From NCBI GenBank assembly GCA_012728295.1, contig JAAYFJ010000057.1, forward strand, positions 1-64,000: a stretch of DNA of 64,000 nt, written 5' to 3'. The stretch is from Tissierellia bacterium (GTDB lineage: Bacteria; Bacillota; Clostridia; Tissierellales; Peptoniphilaceae). Below, piece after piece: positions 8,809 to 17,882 of the stretch (position 1 is the first letter of the stretch; every line of letters starts with the position of its first letter). Made by a program: the position numbers and the translations under genes. The notes beneath the pieces were generated by a model. The model searched no databases. It had not been told where the DNA came from and saw nothing but the letters and a program-made list of their open reading frames with translations.

Positions 8809-9021
8809 ATGCCACATATTAGAGTAAAAATGTTTCCGGGAAGAACTGAAGAGATAAAGCAAAGCCTTGCTGACGCATTGAAAAAAACCATGATTGAAGA
8901 ACTACAATGTCCTGAAGGGGTAGTTTCAGTATCTATAGTAGATGTTGAAAAAGATAAATGGGATGCAGAGGTTATGGATAAAATTCAAGCAGAAGAAATG
9001 TTTATTAAACCAAATAAATAA
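8809..9021 (+). CDS. 4-oxalocrotonate tautomerase family protein
   Basis: A 70-residue protein starting MPHIRVKMFPGRTEEIK. After Met removal, Pro-1 would be the catalytic base of the tautomerase superfamily, and Arg-11 falls where the family often has a catalytic arginine. It is a little longer than the classic 62-residue 4-OT and resembles the PptA-like group. Such enzymes are small cytoplasmic oligomers that interconvert keto and enol forms. The natural substrate is unknown. It lies downstream of the cyclodeaminase-family gene and ends at a terminator. Confidence 0.85.
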   Translation: MPHIRVKMFPGRTEEIKQSLADALKKTMIEELQCPEGVVSVSIVDVEKDKWDAEVMDKIQAEEMFIKPNK

Positions 9022-9035
9022 AAATAATAATATTA

Positions 9036-9067
9036 AAAACAGAGCATATATTAATGCTTTGTTTTTT
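9036..9067 (+). terminator. Intrinsic terminator after the tautomerase gene
   Basis: A 12-bp stem with one G-U pair (9036-9047 with 9054-9065), six-base loop and a long T-run. Confidence 0.85.
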
Positions 9068-9227
9068 TATTAGTCAATGCTAACGTTGGTGTAAAATCAC
9101 TAAATATCTTAGTTAGCCCTTGCGAATTTTAAAACAATTGGGGAAGTAAGGGGAAGCCAACCTCTACAACCGTGAGTACAAGCGAGCTACAGAGGATGAC
9201 AAGAATCTTAAAAAAACGCTTAATAAA

Positions 9228-9256
9228 TTGATTTTATCAATACCTCGTGCTATAAT
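9228..9256 (+). promoter_or_regulatory. Strong sigma-A-type promoter for the ferredoxin gene
   Basis: TTGATT at 9228-9233, a 17-bp spacer and a perfect TATAAT at 9251-9256, 44 bases before the start codon. The preceding ~160 bp (9070-9227) holds no convincing gene. Confidence 0.8.
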
Positions 9257-9300
9257 ACTAATGAAAGATGTGTTATTTAAAGAATTCAAGGAGGTATATT

Positions 9301-9468
9301 ATGGCATATGTAATTAAAGATTCTTGTATCGCATGTGGAGCATGTGCTCCAGAGTGTCCAGTAGGCGCTATTAGCGAAGGCGACATCTATGTAATTGACG
9401 CTAATACTTGTATCGACTGTGGCGCATGTGCAAGCGTTTGCCCAACTGGCGCACCTGTTCAAGAGTAA
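9301..9468 (+). CDS. 2[4Fe-4S] ferredoxin
   Basis: A 55-residue clostridial-type ferredoxin with two CxxCxxCxxxCP cluster motifs: [12 protein letters not shown] and [12 protein letters not shown]. Such proteins carry low-potential electrons in anaerobes, for example for pyruvate:ferredoxin oxidoreductase and hydrogenase. The start is the ATG after an AAGGAGG site; an upstream in-frame ATG at 9268 would add 11 unusual residues and lies right behind the promoter. It is a monocistronic gene with its own strong promoter and terminator, consistent with high expression. Its codons are also more GC-rich than those of its neighbours. Confidence 0.97.
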   Translation: MAYVIKDSCIACGACAPECPVGAISEGDIYVIDANTCIDCGACASVCPTGAPVQE

Positions 9469-9480
9469 TTAAAAAACAGA

Positions 9481-9513
9481 AAACCCTGAGGTTTTACCTC
9501 AGGGTTTTCTTTT
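9481..9513 (+). terminator. Intrinsic terminator after ferredoxin
   Basis: A perfect 12-bp stem (9481-9492 with 9496-9507), three-base loop, then a T-rich run. Confidence 0.92.
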
Positions 9514-9608
9514 GCCTAAAAGTATGTTATAACGATAATTAAAAGAATTTATATAGGATATACGATTTTTAGCAGTAGTTTATATAGATATAAAGAAAGG
9601 AATAGAAT

Positions 9609-11399
9609 ATGGAATTAAAGAAAAGAGCTGATATTCCTGAAGAATTAACATGGAATACTAAAGACATATTTGAAACTGAAGTAAAATACAATAAAACAAT
9701 AGAATCTCTTGTGTTAAAGACAAGAGAGTTTATTTTAAAGTATTCAGGGAAATTAGATGAGGCTTCGACAATAGTTCAATCTTATGATGATTACAGCCAA
9801 TTGATGGAGATATTAGACTTGGTAGGTAATTACGCGTATTTAAACTATTCAGTAGATATGACTGATTCTGAGAATCAGATTAGGGTAGGAAAAGCACAAG
9901 TTTTACAGGGGGAATTATTATCAAAGTTAAGCTTTTACGAAAGCGAGCTATTGGAACTAGATGAATCTGTAATAAACAATGCCATGGAGATAAATCCTAA
10001 ATCGGCACATATGCTTAAAGAAATATTGCGTAAAAAACCTTATGCATTGGATCCGAAGGTGGAAGAGGCCATTAGTGCATTTAGTCCTACTTTTGATAGT
10101 TTTTATGGAATATATGAGACTCTTAAAATTGCGGATATGACTTTCCCTGAGTTTGAAGTGGATGGGGTAAAATATCCCATGAGTTTTGTATTGCATATGA
10201 ATAATTATATGTTCTCCACAGATACAAATGTTAGAAGACAAGCTTTTCAAGTTGTTTACAAAGTATTAAGACAGTATGAAAATGGTTTAGCAGCTAATTA
10301 TAACGCTCATGTTCAACTGGAGAAAACAGAAAGCAAATTAAGGGGATATGATTCAGTAATAGATTTTTTACTGTTTTCACAAAATGTGGATAGAGATTTA
10401 TACAATAGGCAGATTGATATTATCATGGATGAGTTGGCACCAATAATGAGGAAGTATGCTAAATTGATTCAAAAGACCCATGGGCTTGAAAAGATGACTT
10501 ATGCTGATTTAAAAGTTCCCCTAGACTCAGATTTTGCTCCTTCAGTATCAATAGAAGAGGGGTGGGATTATGCTAAGAAGGCTTTATCTGTTATGGGAGA
10601 TGAATACCTTGAACATATAAAATATGCCAAGGAAAATAGATGGGTAGACTTTGCTGAAAACATAGGAAAATCAACGGGAGGGTTTTGCGCGACTCCATAT
10701 GGAGTACACCCTTATATTTTATTAAGTTGGACAGGATTGTTAAGTGAAGTATTTACTTTGGTCCATGAATTAGGTCATGGTGTACATTTCATCATGGCTC
10801 AAAAAGAGCATGGCATATTAAATTGCGAACCTAGTTTATACCTTATTGAAGCACCTTCAACTTGCAACGAGATGCTTTTGACCAACTATTTGAAGGGACA
10901 AAGCGATGACAAGGCATTTAAAAGATGGGTGATGACTGCAATGATAGAGAATACCTATTATCATAATTTTGTGACCCATCTGCTAGAAGCGCATTATCAA
11001 AGAGAAGTATATTATCTAGTAGACAAAGGAGAAACTTTAAACGCTGATACCTTAAACTCACTTAAAAGAGCGACTTTAGAAAAATTCTGGGGTGATGCCG
11101 TGGAGATTGAGAAAGGGGCTGAGTTGTCTTGGATGATACAACCACACTATTTTATGGGCTTATATCCATATACCTATAGTGCTGGTCTGACAATTTCCAC
11201 AGTGGCTAGTCAAAGGATATTAAATGAAGGTCAAGTGGCAGTAAATGACTGGCTTGCATTCTTAAAAGCAGGTGGTGTGATGAAACCGCTTGAGATGGCA
11301 AGGATAGCAGGTGTAGATATTTCCACAGATAAACCTCTGCGTGAGACCATAGCTTTTATTGGGGAAATGGTAGATGAAGTAATTGAACTTAGCAAATAG
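9609..11399 (+). CDS. pepF: Oligoendopeptidase F (M3B family)
   Basis: A 596-residue cytoplasmic zinc peptidase of the M3B family, which cleaves oligopeptides of roughly 7-17 residues. The zinc motif HELGH lies at residues 386-390 with a downstream Glu in LIEAPSTCNEM as the likely third ligand. The N-terminal helical domain (about 110-200) and the catalytic domain have the usual order and length (about 600). The start has AAAGAAAGGAATAGAAT upstream, a fair ribosome-binding site. It is flanked by terminators, so it is probably transcribed alone. The predicted role is recycling of imported or intracellular peptides. Confidence 0.95.
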   Translation: MELKKRADIPEELTWNTKDIFETEVKYNKTIESLVLKTREFILKYSGKLDEASTIVQSYDDYSQLMEILDLVGNYAYLNYSVDMTDSENQIRVGKAQVLQGELLSKLSFYESELLELDESVINNAMEINPKSAHMLKEILRKKPYALDPKVEEAISAFSPTFDSFYGIYETLKIADMTFPEFEVDGVKYPMSFVLHMNNYMFSTDTNVRRQAFQVVYKVLRQYENGLAANYNAHVQLEKTESKLRGYDSVIDFLLFSQNVDRDLYNRQIDIIMDELAPIMRKYAKLIQKTHGLEKMTYADLKVPLDSDFAPSVSIEEGWDYAKKALSVMGDEYLEHIKYAKENRWVDFAENIGKSTGGFCATPYGVHPYILLSWTGLLSEVFTLVHELGHGVHFIMAQKEHGILNCEPSLYLIEAPSTCNEMLLTNYLKGQSDDKAFKRWVMTAMIENTYYHNFVTHLLEAHYQREVYYLVDKGETLNADTLNSLKRATLEKFWGDAVEIEKGAELSWMIQPHYFMGLYPYTYSAGLTISTVASQRILNEGQVAVNDWLAFLKAGGVMKPLEMARIAGVDISTDKPLRETIAFIGEMVDEVIELSK

Positions 11400-11410
11400 C
11401 ATAAATTGAA

Positions 11411-11444
11411 AAATCCGAGAGATAAGTTTCTCTCGGATTTTTTT
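11411..11444. terminator. Bidirectional terminator between pepF and the beta-propeller gene
   Basis: A perfect 12-bp stem (11411-11422 with 11429-11440) followed by a T-run and preceded by an A-run. It serves both convergent genes. Confidence 0.9.
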
Positions 11445-11454
11445 AATACACACA

Positions 11455-13512
11455 TTATTGTTGCAATTGATATTTGCCTTGTAGGCTAAAGTCAGATGTG
11501 GAATTGGCTCGTACCTGTTTTTCAGACAAGGTATAATAAGTATTTACTATTCTTATTATTCTATCAATAAAATATGCTTCATCAGGGGCGGATTCAGTTC
11601 CTTTTTCAACATGGGAAATCCTTCCTAGCTCCTTTACGCCCTCTTTGTTATTTACGGAAAACACCAATGCTCCTTGAAAACTGATATCACCATATTCGTT
11701 AGGTTTTCCACCTTCCTTCACTTTTGTTAAAATTGCTGGGAAAGCAAAGATGTTTTTCTCTTTATCGTACATTAAAGCCTTGTGGTCTTCGAGGATAGAG
11801 GCATAACTTCCTTTATCGCCTAATATTATTTGGTTCTTCACCTTTGGATTGCTGACATCATTTACATCAAAGACTGCTATTTTTATTCCTGTGGCAAAGG
11901 TATTGCCATAGTATTCTTTAGTATCGTATCCGAAACCTATAATATGATTGTCATCTAATGGATGAAGATAATCTGAAAATCCTGGAATTTTTAAATATCC
12001 AAGCATTTTCGGTTCTTTTGGATTTTTCAAATCTAAAACGAAGAAAGGGTCCACATTTTTAAAGGTAACCATATAAGCCCTATCGCCAATAAACCTTATA
12101 GAGTGCATATTCTCTGAAGGTGCAATATTCTTTAAATTACCAATGTTTTTCATATCCTTATCAAATATTGAAATCGCTGAACTCTTTACACCTTTTCCCA
12201 CGTCAAAAGTTTCATATGCCACCCTAAAGTTTCCATTGTATTCATCCATCGAAAATTGATTGATTAAAGTGCCAGAAATCTCAGCCTCAGACAAAAAGGC
12301 TATATTCCCCTTGTCGGCAGAGAATTTGCGAATATATGTTGTTTGAGGAGTATAAAAACCAAATTCATCTTCAGGAAGCTGCTCTACATTTGGCAATATT
12401 CCAGAGACATCTCTGATTAGCTCATCCTCTTTTGCAGTTCCTAAATCGTTGGGAAAAGTATAGTAAAAATGAATGGGAGTGTAGCTTAGATATATATTGG
12501 ATTCACTCATATAAATTTCATTAGAAGAACCCAAAATAGCACTAGCGTTCATAGCGGACTTATCGTTAACATTAAACGATCCTATCACGGAAATATCATT
12601 GGACAATCCCCCGGGAAGTATTCTGATAGCTCCATAGTCTAGCTCATGAATCTTAGAATCTTTTACAGTATCCTTGTAGTATAATTCAAAGTCTTCATAT
12701 AGTGATTTGTTTGAAATGATGTATAAATTATCTCCGATTTTTCTTGAACTAGAATAAAAACCAGATTGTAATATTGTGCGTTCATCTTTAGGAGAGAATC
12801 TATCTGCTACGTTAAACACTTTTATTACAGTGTTGTTATTAGCAAACTCTATTCCGAGGAAAATTAATTTATTTCCATCAATATAGATATCTCTTATTTC
12901 GTCCATGTGCTCAGCCCATGATATTTTACTTAGTACCTTTGGATTAGTTGGATTGGCATTTACTAAATATACTGCATGTTCAGTGGCGTAAAAGATGGTT
13001 TTACCGTCTGTCTTTACAATGTCCCCTTCATCAACCCCTAATACTTGAGTATTTGTATCGGTATAATCAGTTTCTTTTTGTGGTTGAGAGTCAAGAGGTT
13101 CTTCTCGGGTAGATTCTAAGGCATAGTACACTGGGGGACCAGAGTCTACAAAAAACTTATTAGACAGAGTAGTAATTTTCTTAAAATTAGCTTCAGAGTC
13201 GATAAATACCTCACCTTTATAAGGCTCCCAAGAGACGAGTTTGCCAGGACCTTTCCAATTTACACTAATATCCTTCATATTAAAAAGTGGAGTTACAAGT
13301 ATCTTTTTGTCTGATAGTTTTTTTGTAATAACAGGAACCTTTATTCCTTTATCAGTAGCGATTTCAGGCTCAATATTATCTGTATTAATGGGTTTGTCCA
13401 CCGTTACGACAACTGATGTTTCCATTTTTAAAGAAGTTGATACACCTATAGAAGGCGTTGCAAAACTTACAACAAACAGTATTGTAACCATGGCGATTAT
13501 TAGTTTTTTCAT
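11455..13512 (-). CDS. Secreted beta-propeller domain protein
   Basis: A 685-residue protein with an N-terminal signal peptide (KKLIIAMVTILFVVSFATPS). The region from about residue 145 onward matches the 'beta propeller domain' family (PF09826-like): repeated blade fragments such as TNTQVLGVDEGDIVKTDGK, YLVNANPTNPKVLSK, YMVTFKNVDPFFVLDL, GYLKIPGFSDYLHPL and IKIAVFDVNDVSNPKV. The first ~100 residues form a separate beta-rich part. It is expected to be extracellular; no anchor is seen. It sits 49 bases downstream of a lipoprotein gene on the same strand, so the two may be an operon. No enzymatic role is known for this family. Confidence 0.85.
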   Translation of the reverse strand: MKKLIIAMVTILFVVSFATPSIGVSTSLKMETSVVVTVDKPINTDNIEPEIATDKGIKVPVITKKLSDKKILVTPLFNMKDISVNWKGPGKLVSWEPYKGEVFIDSEANFKKITTLSNKFFVDSGPPVYYALESTREEPLDSQPQKETDYTDTNTQVLGVDEGDIVKTDGKTIFYATEHAVYLVNANPTNPKVLSKISWAEHMDEIRDIYIDGNKLIFLGIEFANNNTVIKVFNVADRFSPKDERTILQSGFYSSSRKIGDNLYIISNKSLYEDFELYYKDTVKDSKIHELDYGAIRILPGGLSNDISVIGSFNVNDKSAMNASAILGSSNEIYMSESNIYLSYTPIHFYYTFPNDLGTAKEDELIRDVSGILPNVEQLPEDEFGFYTPQTTYIRKFSADKGNIAFLSEAEISGTLINQFSMDEYNGNFRVAYETFDVGKGVKSSAISIFDKDMKNIGNLKNIAPSENMHSIRFIGDRAYMVTFKNVDPFFVLDLKNPKEPKMLGYLKIPGFSDYLHPLDDNHIIGFGYDTKEYYGNTFATGIKIAVFDVNDVSNPKVKNQIILGDKGSYASILEDHKALMYDKEKNIFAFPAILTKVKEGGKPNEYGDISFQGALVFSVNNKEGVKELGRISHVEKGTESAPDEAYFIDRIIRIVNTYYTLSEKQVRANSTSDFSLQGKYQLQQ

Positions 13513-13561
13513 AACTACCTCCTCTTTTTTTATAATGAACTAACCTATATTAATGGCTCCA

Positions 13562-15016
13562 TTAATTTTGTGGATGTCTTAATATTTGAATGTAGTCATG
13601 GGCTTCTTGCCCAACCAAATTCATTGATACAGGAATTAAATCATTAGTAATGTCCTTGACCCCATCCACATCAATGACGCTAGAACTATCTACTAGGCTA
13701 ATTTGCGGAATGTACTCAATCAACGTATCTTGATATTGAATCCTAAAGCATCTATCTGGCCGTAATTCGCTAGCATTACAGGTAATCACACAAGCACCTA
13801 TATTGTTGTTAGACATAGGCTTTAGTTTGCCATTTTCTTCTAAGATATATGGCTTAATACATACTTCTTCATATTTTGGTATGAGCAAATATACTTCCAA
13901 TGGGCGTTTGCTTTCGTTGCCCGCATAAGTGTCTATAGAATTAATATCTTGTATTTCAATATCAAAAGAATCTTTTAGGAAATGAAGATTTTGCATGGGA
14001 GTATCTGAATAGAGCTCGCCTAGATATGCAGATAGCACTAAAGGATCTTCACCCTCATATTCGTAGTCGGACAAAGAATATAATACTTCTACATATAAGG
14101 GATTATAATTTTCTTTAAAGGGTCTATAATCTATAGGGTTAATAATTACTTGTTGAAATCCAGACCCTGCAGGCATATATTCATCCAAAACATAGTTTAA
14201 CTTCCCATTGCCATCTAAGAACACATACGGTGGGCTGCCATCTAAATCATTTAACATAATGGGTTGATAAGTAATTTCTTTATTAGGATGGTAGTTTTTT
14301 ATAGTATATGTATCTAGCGGTGGTAATTCATATAATCTGTTCCAGTTTATGCACAACATTTGAGATAGAAGGTGACCAATTTCTGCTTTGCTTAAATAAT
14401 CTTTATACGCTTCAGCCTTTTTTAATATGGCAGAAGTCACCATATGGGGTAAATTTTTCTTCAACTTAGCATGTTCTACAACCTCTTTCCAAGACATGGC
14501 CTTATTTGTATCGGTATTATAGTTAAAAGTACTGATAAAGATAGAATCGGGTGTTTTTTCGCAAGCTTGGGCAGTGATGACAATGGATAATATATTTCCG
14601 TTTTCATAGAACTCATAGGAAATATCATTGACACAGGAGGATTCATTTTGGGCAGCTTGATTAAACTCTTCAATGGAATTTTCACAAAATTCCTTCATAT
14701 CTTCATTAAATGCCCTAGCGTCTTTAGAATCATGCACTAATTGAGGAATCTCAATAGACGGCTCTACAACATTGCCTTGACTATCTTTATAGGGCTTTAG
14801 CGCATCTAAATCTTTAGAATGCAAAGCTATTACCTTGGCATTTGATTCACCTTTGTCATCATCGTCGGGACTAGTGGTAGCACCTTCATCAGCATTGTCA
14901 GCAGGCTCTACAATATCAGGAGGGTCTTTATCCAATAGCTCTTCAATATAGCTGCATCCTACCGCTGTAGTCGATATAAAAATCACTAAAAATATTATTA
15001 TGTACAAGTGTTTCAT
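13562..15016 (-). CDS. Lipoprotein with possible DUF3298/RsiV-like region
   Basis: A 484-residue lipoprotein. I use the ATG that follows an AGGAGGTATGAT site; an ATG eight codons upstream lacks one. The signal peptide ends in TTAVGC (Cys about residue 21), followed by an acidic linker (about 25-60). The segment near residues 85-220 (ISYEFYENGNILSIVITAQ, FNYNTDTNKAMSWKEVV) resembles the DUF4163/DUF3298 arrangement of RsiV and PdaC, but this is a tentative reading. The rest is not recognised. It is divergent from the phosphate-regulated pstS, so its promoter shares that 218-bp intergenic space and could respond to PhoP. Confidence 0.7.
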   Translation of the reverse strand: MKHLYIIIFLVIFISTTAVGCSYIEELLDKDPPDIVEPADNADEGATTSPDDDDKGESNAKVIALHSKDLDALKPYKDSQGNVVEPSIEIPQLVHDSKDARAFNEDMKEFCENSIEEFNQAAQNESSCVNDISYEFYENGNILSIVITAQACEKTPDSIFISTFNYNTDTNKAMSWKEVVEHAKLKKNLPHMVTSAILKKAEAYKDYLSKAEIGHLLSQMLCINWNRLYELPPLDTYTIKNYHPNKEITYQPIMLNDLDGSPPYVFLDGNGKLNYVLDEYMPAGSGFQQVIINPIDYRPFKENYNPLYVEVLYSLSDYEYEGEDPLVLSAYLGELYSDTPMQNLHFLKDSFDIEIQDINSIDTYAGNESKRPLEVYLLIPKYEEVCIKPYILEENGKLKPMSNNNIGACVITCNASELRPDRCFRIQYQDTLIEYIPQISLVDSSSVIDVDGVKDITNDLIPVSMNLVGQEAHDYIQILRHPQN

Positions 15017-15103
15017 ATCATACCTCCTATTAGCTTTCATATATGTAATTATGTCTTATTATTTATACCCTATAGTAAAAGTAATGGAACAGAATAGCGT
15101 AAA

Positions 15104-15182
15104 TTTACAATTAAACTACTGGAAACAACATATATAGTGCTGTTTACAGAAACTTTACATATTACGGGCTTATGATTTTACA
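15104..15182 (+). promoter_or_regulatory. Probable Pho box (PhoP-binding TTTACA repeats) upstream of pstS
   Basis: TTTACA occurs at 15143-15148, 15154-15159 and 15177-15182, spaced 11 and 23 bp apart (one and two helical turns), with another copy at 15104-15109. PhoP of Firmicutes binds direct TT(A/T/C)ACA repeats at about 11-bp spacing. A likely -10, TATTAT at 15195-15200, follows, with no good -35, as expected for a PhoP-activated promoter. Confidence 0.75.
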
Positions 15183-15234
15183 ATAGATGTTTAATATTAT
15201 AGTAGAAGTTAAAAACAAAAAAGGAGAGTAATGA

Positions 15235-16119
15235 ATGAAAACGAAGAGTTTATTTTTGTTAGTGGGAGTATTGGCAATTGCAATGGTATTTGCAGCCTGT
15301 GGTTCAAAGGGCGGCGAAAAGGTGGAGGACACAGCATCGGTAGAGCAACCGGCAGATGATGCTCAAGCAGAAGTTGTCGAGGAGCTAAGCGGAACAGTAT
15401 CCACAGATGGATCTACATCTATGGAAAAAGTAATAGGAACTTTAGGGGAAGCTTTTACCATTGAGCATAAAAATGTAAACTTTACCTATAATCCAACAGG
15501 CTCAGGTAGTGGTATTTCTGCAGTAATTGAAGGTAGAGCAGATATAGGCTTATCCAGTCGAGAATTAAAAGCTGAAGAGTTGGAAAAAGGATTAGTTCCT
15601 ACAGTATTAGCTTATGATGGAATTGCTATTATCGTTAACCCAGAAAACGCCATTGAAAATTTAACTATGGAACAATTACAAAAGCTTTTCACAGGAGAGA
15701 TTACAAACTGGTCAGAATTAGGTGGCGCTGACGGAGAAGTGGTGCTAATTGGAAGAGAAGCAGGAAGCGGTACTAGAGACGGATTCGAATCCATAACAGA
15801 CACTAAAGACAAAAACAAATATCGCCAAGAGCTTACATCTACAGGTGATGTAATAACTACAGTTTCACAAAACCCAGGATCTATAGGATATGCATCATTA
15901 GCATCTGTTAAAGATAGCGTTAAGGCTATTTCCATTGATGGAATAAGCCCTTCGGAAGAAACAGTTAAAGATGGTAGTTATGTTGTTCAAAGACCGTTTT
16001 TACTAGTTACTTCTAAAGATGCAGAATTGTCCCCAGCAGGAAAAGCATTCTTTGAATTCATAACCTCCCCTGCTGCCTCAGAACTTATTTCAAAGTCAGG
16101 CGCTGTACCTGCTAAATAA
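15235..16119 (+). CDS. pstS: Phosphate ABC transporter substrate-binding lipoprotein PstS
   Basis: The extracellular phosphate-binding component of the PstSCAB importer. The 294-residue product has a lipobox VFAAC with Cys-22, an acidic linker, then the PstS fold: STDGSTSMEKVIGTL (phosphate-binding Ser/Thr loop), NPTGSGSGISAV, IGLSSRELK, and REAGSGTRDGFE. These loops are the ones that coordinate phosphate in the family. It starts the pstSCAB-phoU-phoPR unit, 53 bases after the last TTTACA repeat, and has an AAGGAG site. No terminator separates it from pstC, unlike the second pst operon in this window. Confidence 0.97.
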   Translation: MKTKSLFLLVGVLAIAMVFAACGSKGGEKVEDTASVEQPADDAQAEVVEELSGTVSTDGSTSMEKVIGTLGEAFTIEHKNVNFTYNPTGSGSGISAVIEGRADIGLSSRELKAEELEKGLVPTVLAYDGIAIIVNPENAIENLTMEQLQKLFTGEITNWSELGGADGEVVLIGREAGSGTRDGFESITDTKDKNKYRQELTSTGDVITTVSQNPGSIGYASLASVKDSVKAISIDGISPSEETVKDGSYVVQRPFLLVTSKDAELSPAGKAFFEFITSPAASELISKSGAVPAK

Positions 16120-16135
16120 AGTTGAGGGCGGCAAA

Positions 16136-17005
16136 ATGAACAATAAAAAAATTTCAAAAGAGAATTTAATAAAAACATTGTTCTTATTAACGGGAATAAT
16201 ATCATGTGCCGCCGTAGTAATCATAACCATATATCTGGTTATTGCGGGAATTCCTGCAATAACCGCCATTGGGTTAAAAGATTTTATTTTTAACACCCAA
16301 TGGGCTTCCACTGCAAAAGTGCCATCATATGGAATCGGAGCCTTTATCTTGACTTCCATATATGGCACTTTGGGAGCCATCCTTCTTGGAGTTCCCATAG
16401 GGTTTTTGACGGCACTATATATTTCTAAAATTGCTACAAATAGAGTGAAATCTATTCTGGAACATTGCGTAAATTTAATGGCTGGCATACCATCTGTAGT
16501 CTATGGATTATTGGGGATGCTATTGTTGGTTCCTGCCATAAGAGCGATATTTGATTTACCAGATGGATCAGGTTTATTAGCTGCCATATTAGTTTTAGCC
16601 ATAATGATTCTGCCATCTGTAATTAAAGTATCATTAATGGCTCTTAATGCAGTTCCTGAAGAATATGAAGATGCATCACTAGCTTTGGGAGCGACGGAAG
16701 TAGAAACATATGTGCGCGTGTCTGTACCTGCTGCTAAGAGTGGTATAGCAGCTGCCATTGTACTGGGAGTTGGTCGTGCCATAGGAGAAGCCATGGCAGT
16801 AATGATGGTGGCGGGGAATGTGGCCAATATGCCATCATTATTTCAAAGCGTAAGATTTTTGACAACTGCTGTTGCTGGAGAGATGAGTTACTCGGCAGGT
16901 TTGCAAAGAGAAGCACTTTTTTCAATTGCTTTAGTGTTATTTATATTTATTATGGGGATAAATATTTTTCTAAACCGCCTATTAAAAAGGAGCGGTAATA
17001 AATGA
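16136..17005 (+). CDS. pstC: Phosphate ABC transporter permease PstC
   Basis: A 289-residue inner-membrane permease with about six membrane segments, one at residues 13-36 and the rest through the ABC permease domain. The EAA-type loop is seen at EEYEDASLALGATEVETYVRVSVPAA (positions about 180-205), and GVGRAIGEAMAVMMVAGN is the conserved PstC segment. It pairs with PstA to form the channel. It begins 17 bases after pstS with an AGGGCGG-type site and ends overlapping pstA by ATGA, so translation is coupled. Confidence 0.96.
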   Translation: MNNKKISKENLIKTLFLLTGIISCAAVVIITIYLVIAGIPAITAIGLKDFIFNTQWASTAKVPSYGIGAFILTSIYGTLGAILLGVPIGFLTALYISKIATNRVKSILEHCVNLMAGIPSVVYGLLGMLLLVPAIRAIFDLPDGSGLLAAILVLAIMILPSVIKVSLMALNAVPEEYEDASLALGATEVETYVRVSVPAAKSGIAAAIVLGVGRAIGEAMAVMMVAGNVANMPSLFQSVRFLTTAVAGEMSYSAGLQREALFSIALVLFIFIMGINIFLNRLLKRSGNK

Positions 17006-17856
17006 ATAATAAAAAAAATTATTATATAAAAAGACGAAGATTAGACAATATATTTGTGGCAACTTGTATATTGGCTGTATGCATAATCTTTGCATTGACC
17101 ATAGGTATGACGACTTATATTCTGTGGAAAGGCTTACCAGAAATTTCTTTGAAAATGCTAACTTCAAAGCCTAGTTATCTTGATGAATCCATTGGTATAT
17201 TACCAGATTTATTAAATACATTATATATTGTTGTAGCGACACTGGTAATCATGGTTCCTTTTGGAGTGGGAGCTGCCATATATCTTCAAGAATATGCAAG
17301 GGATAGCTATACTTCAAAAGTAATAGAGTTCGCAGCAGAAACGCTTTCGGGGATTCCATCTATAATATATGGATTGGTAGGTATGCTAATATTTAGCCAA
17401 TTATTAGGGCTGAAGACATCTCTACTAGCAGGAGCTTTAACCTTGGCTCTAATGAATTTGCCGACGATTATGAGGACGACTCAAGAGAGTTTGAAAACAG
17501 TTCCTGAAAGCTACAGGGAAGGTGCTTTTGCCCTTGGCGCAGGACAGTGGAGAGTTATTCGCACAGTGGTATTACCTTCTGCCAAGCAGGGCATAATAAC
17601 AGGATCTATTCTTTCGGTGGGAAGGATAATCGGTGAATCGGCAGCGCTTTTATTTACCGCAGGATTTGCCCATGCTCTAAATGGACCGATAGAGGGCATT
17701 AAAAGTGCTGGAGCGACTTTGACGGTAGCACTTTATGTATATGCTAAAGAACAAGGCGAATTTGGAGTAGCATTTGCCATTGCTTCTATCCTAATTCTAC
17801 TTACCATAGGTTTGAATATGGCAGTGACCTTAATTGGTAGAAGTGGTAGAGAATGA
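17002..17856 (+). CDS. pstA: Phosphate ABC transporter permease PstA
   Basis: A 284-residue membrane permease and partner of PstC. It has about six membrane helices, the EAA loop [16 protein letters not shown], and the family segment [17 protein letters not shown]. The ATG overlaps the pstC stop by four bases and is served by AAAAGGAGCGG inside pstC. It ends near the first possible pstB start. Length and order match pstA in other Firmicutes. Confidence 0.96.
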   Translation: MNNKKNYYIKRRRLDNIFVATCILAVCIIFALTIGMTTYILWKGLPEISLKMLTSKPSYLDESIGILPDLLNTLYIVVATLVIMVPFGVGAAIYLQEYARDSYTSKVIEFAAETLSGIPSIIYGLVGMLIFSQLLGLKTSLLAGALTLALMNLPTIMRTTQESLKTVPESYREGAFALGAGQWRVIRTVVLPSAKQGIITGSILSVGRIIGESAALLFTAGFAHALNGPIEGIKSAGATLTVALYVYAKEQGEFGVAFAIASILILLTIGLNMAVTLIGRSGRE

Positions 17857-17882
17857 TTAGTAATAAAGGAAAGGGCGCTTCT

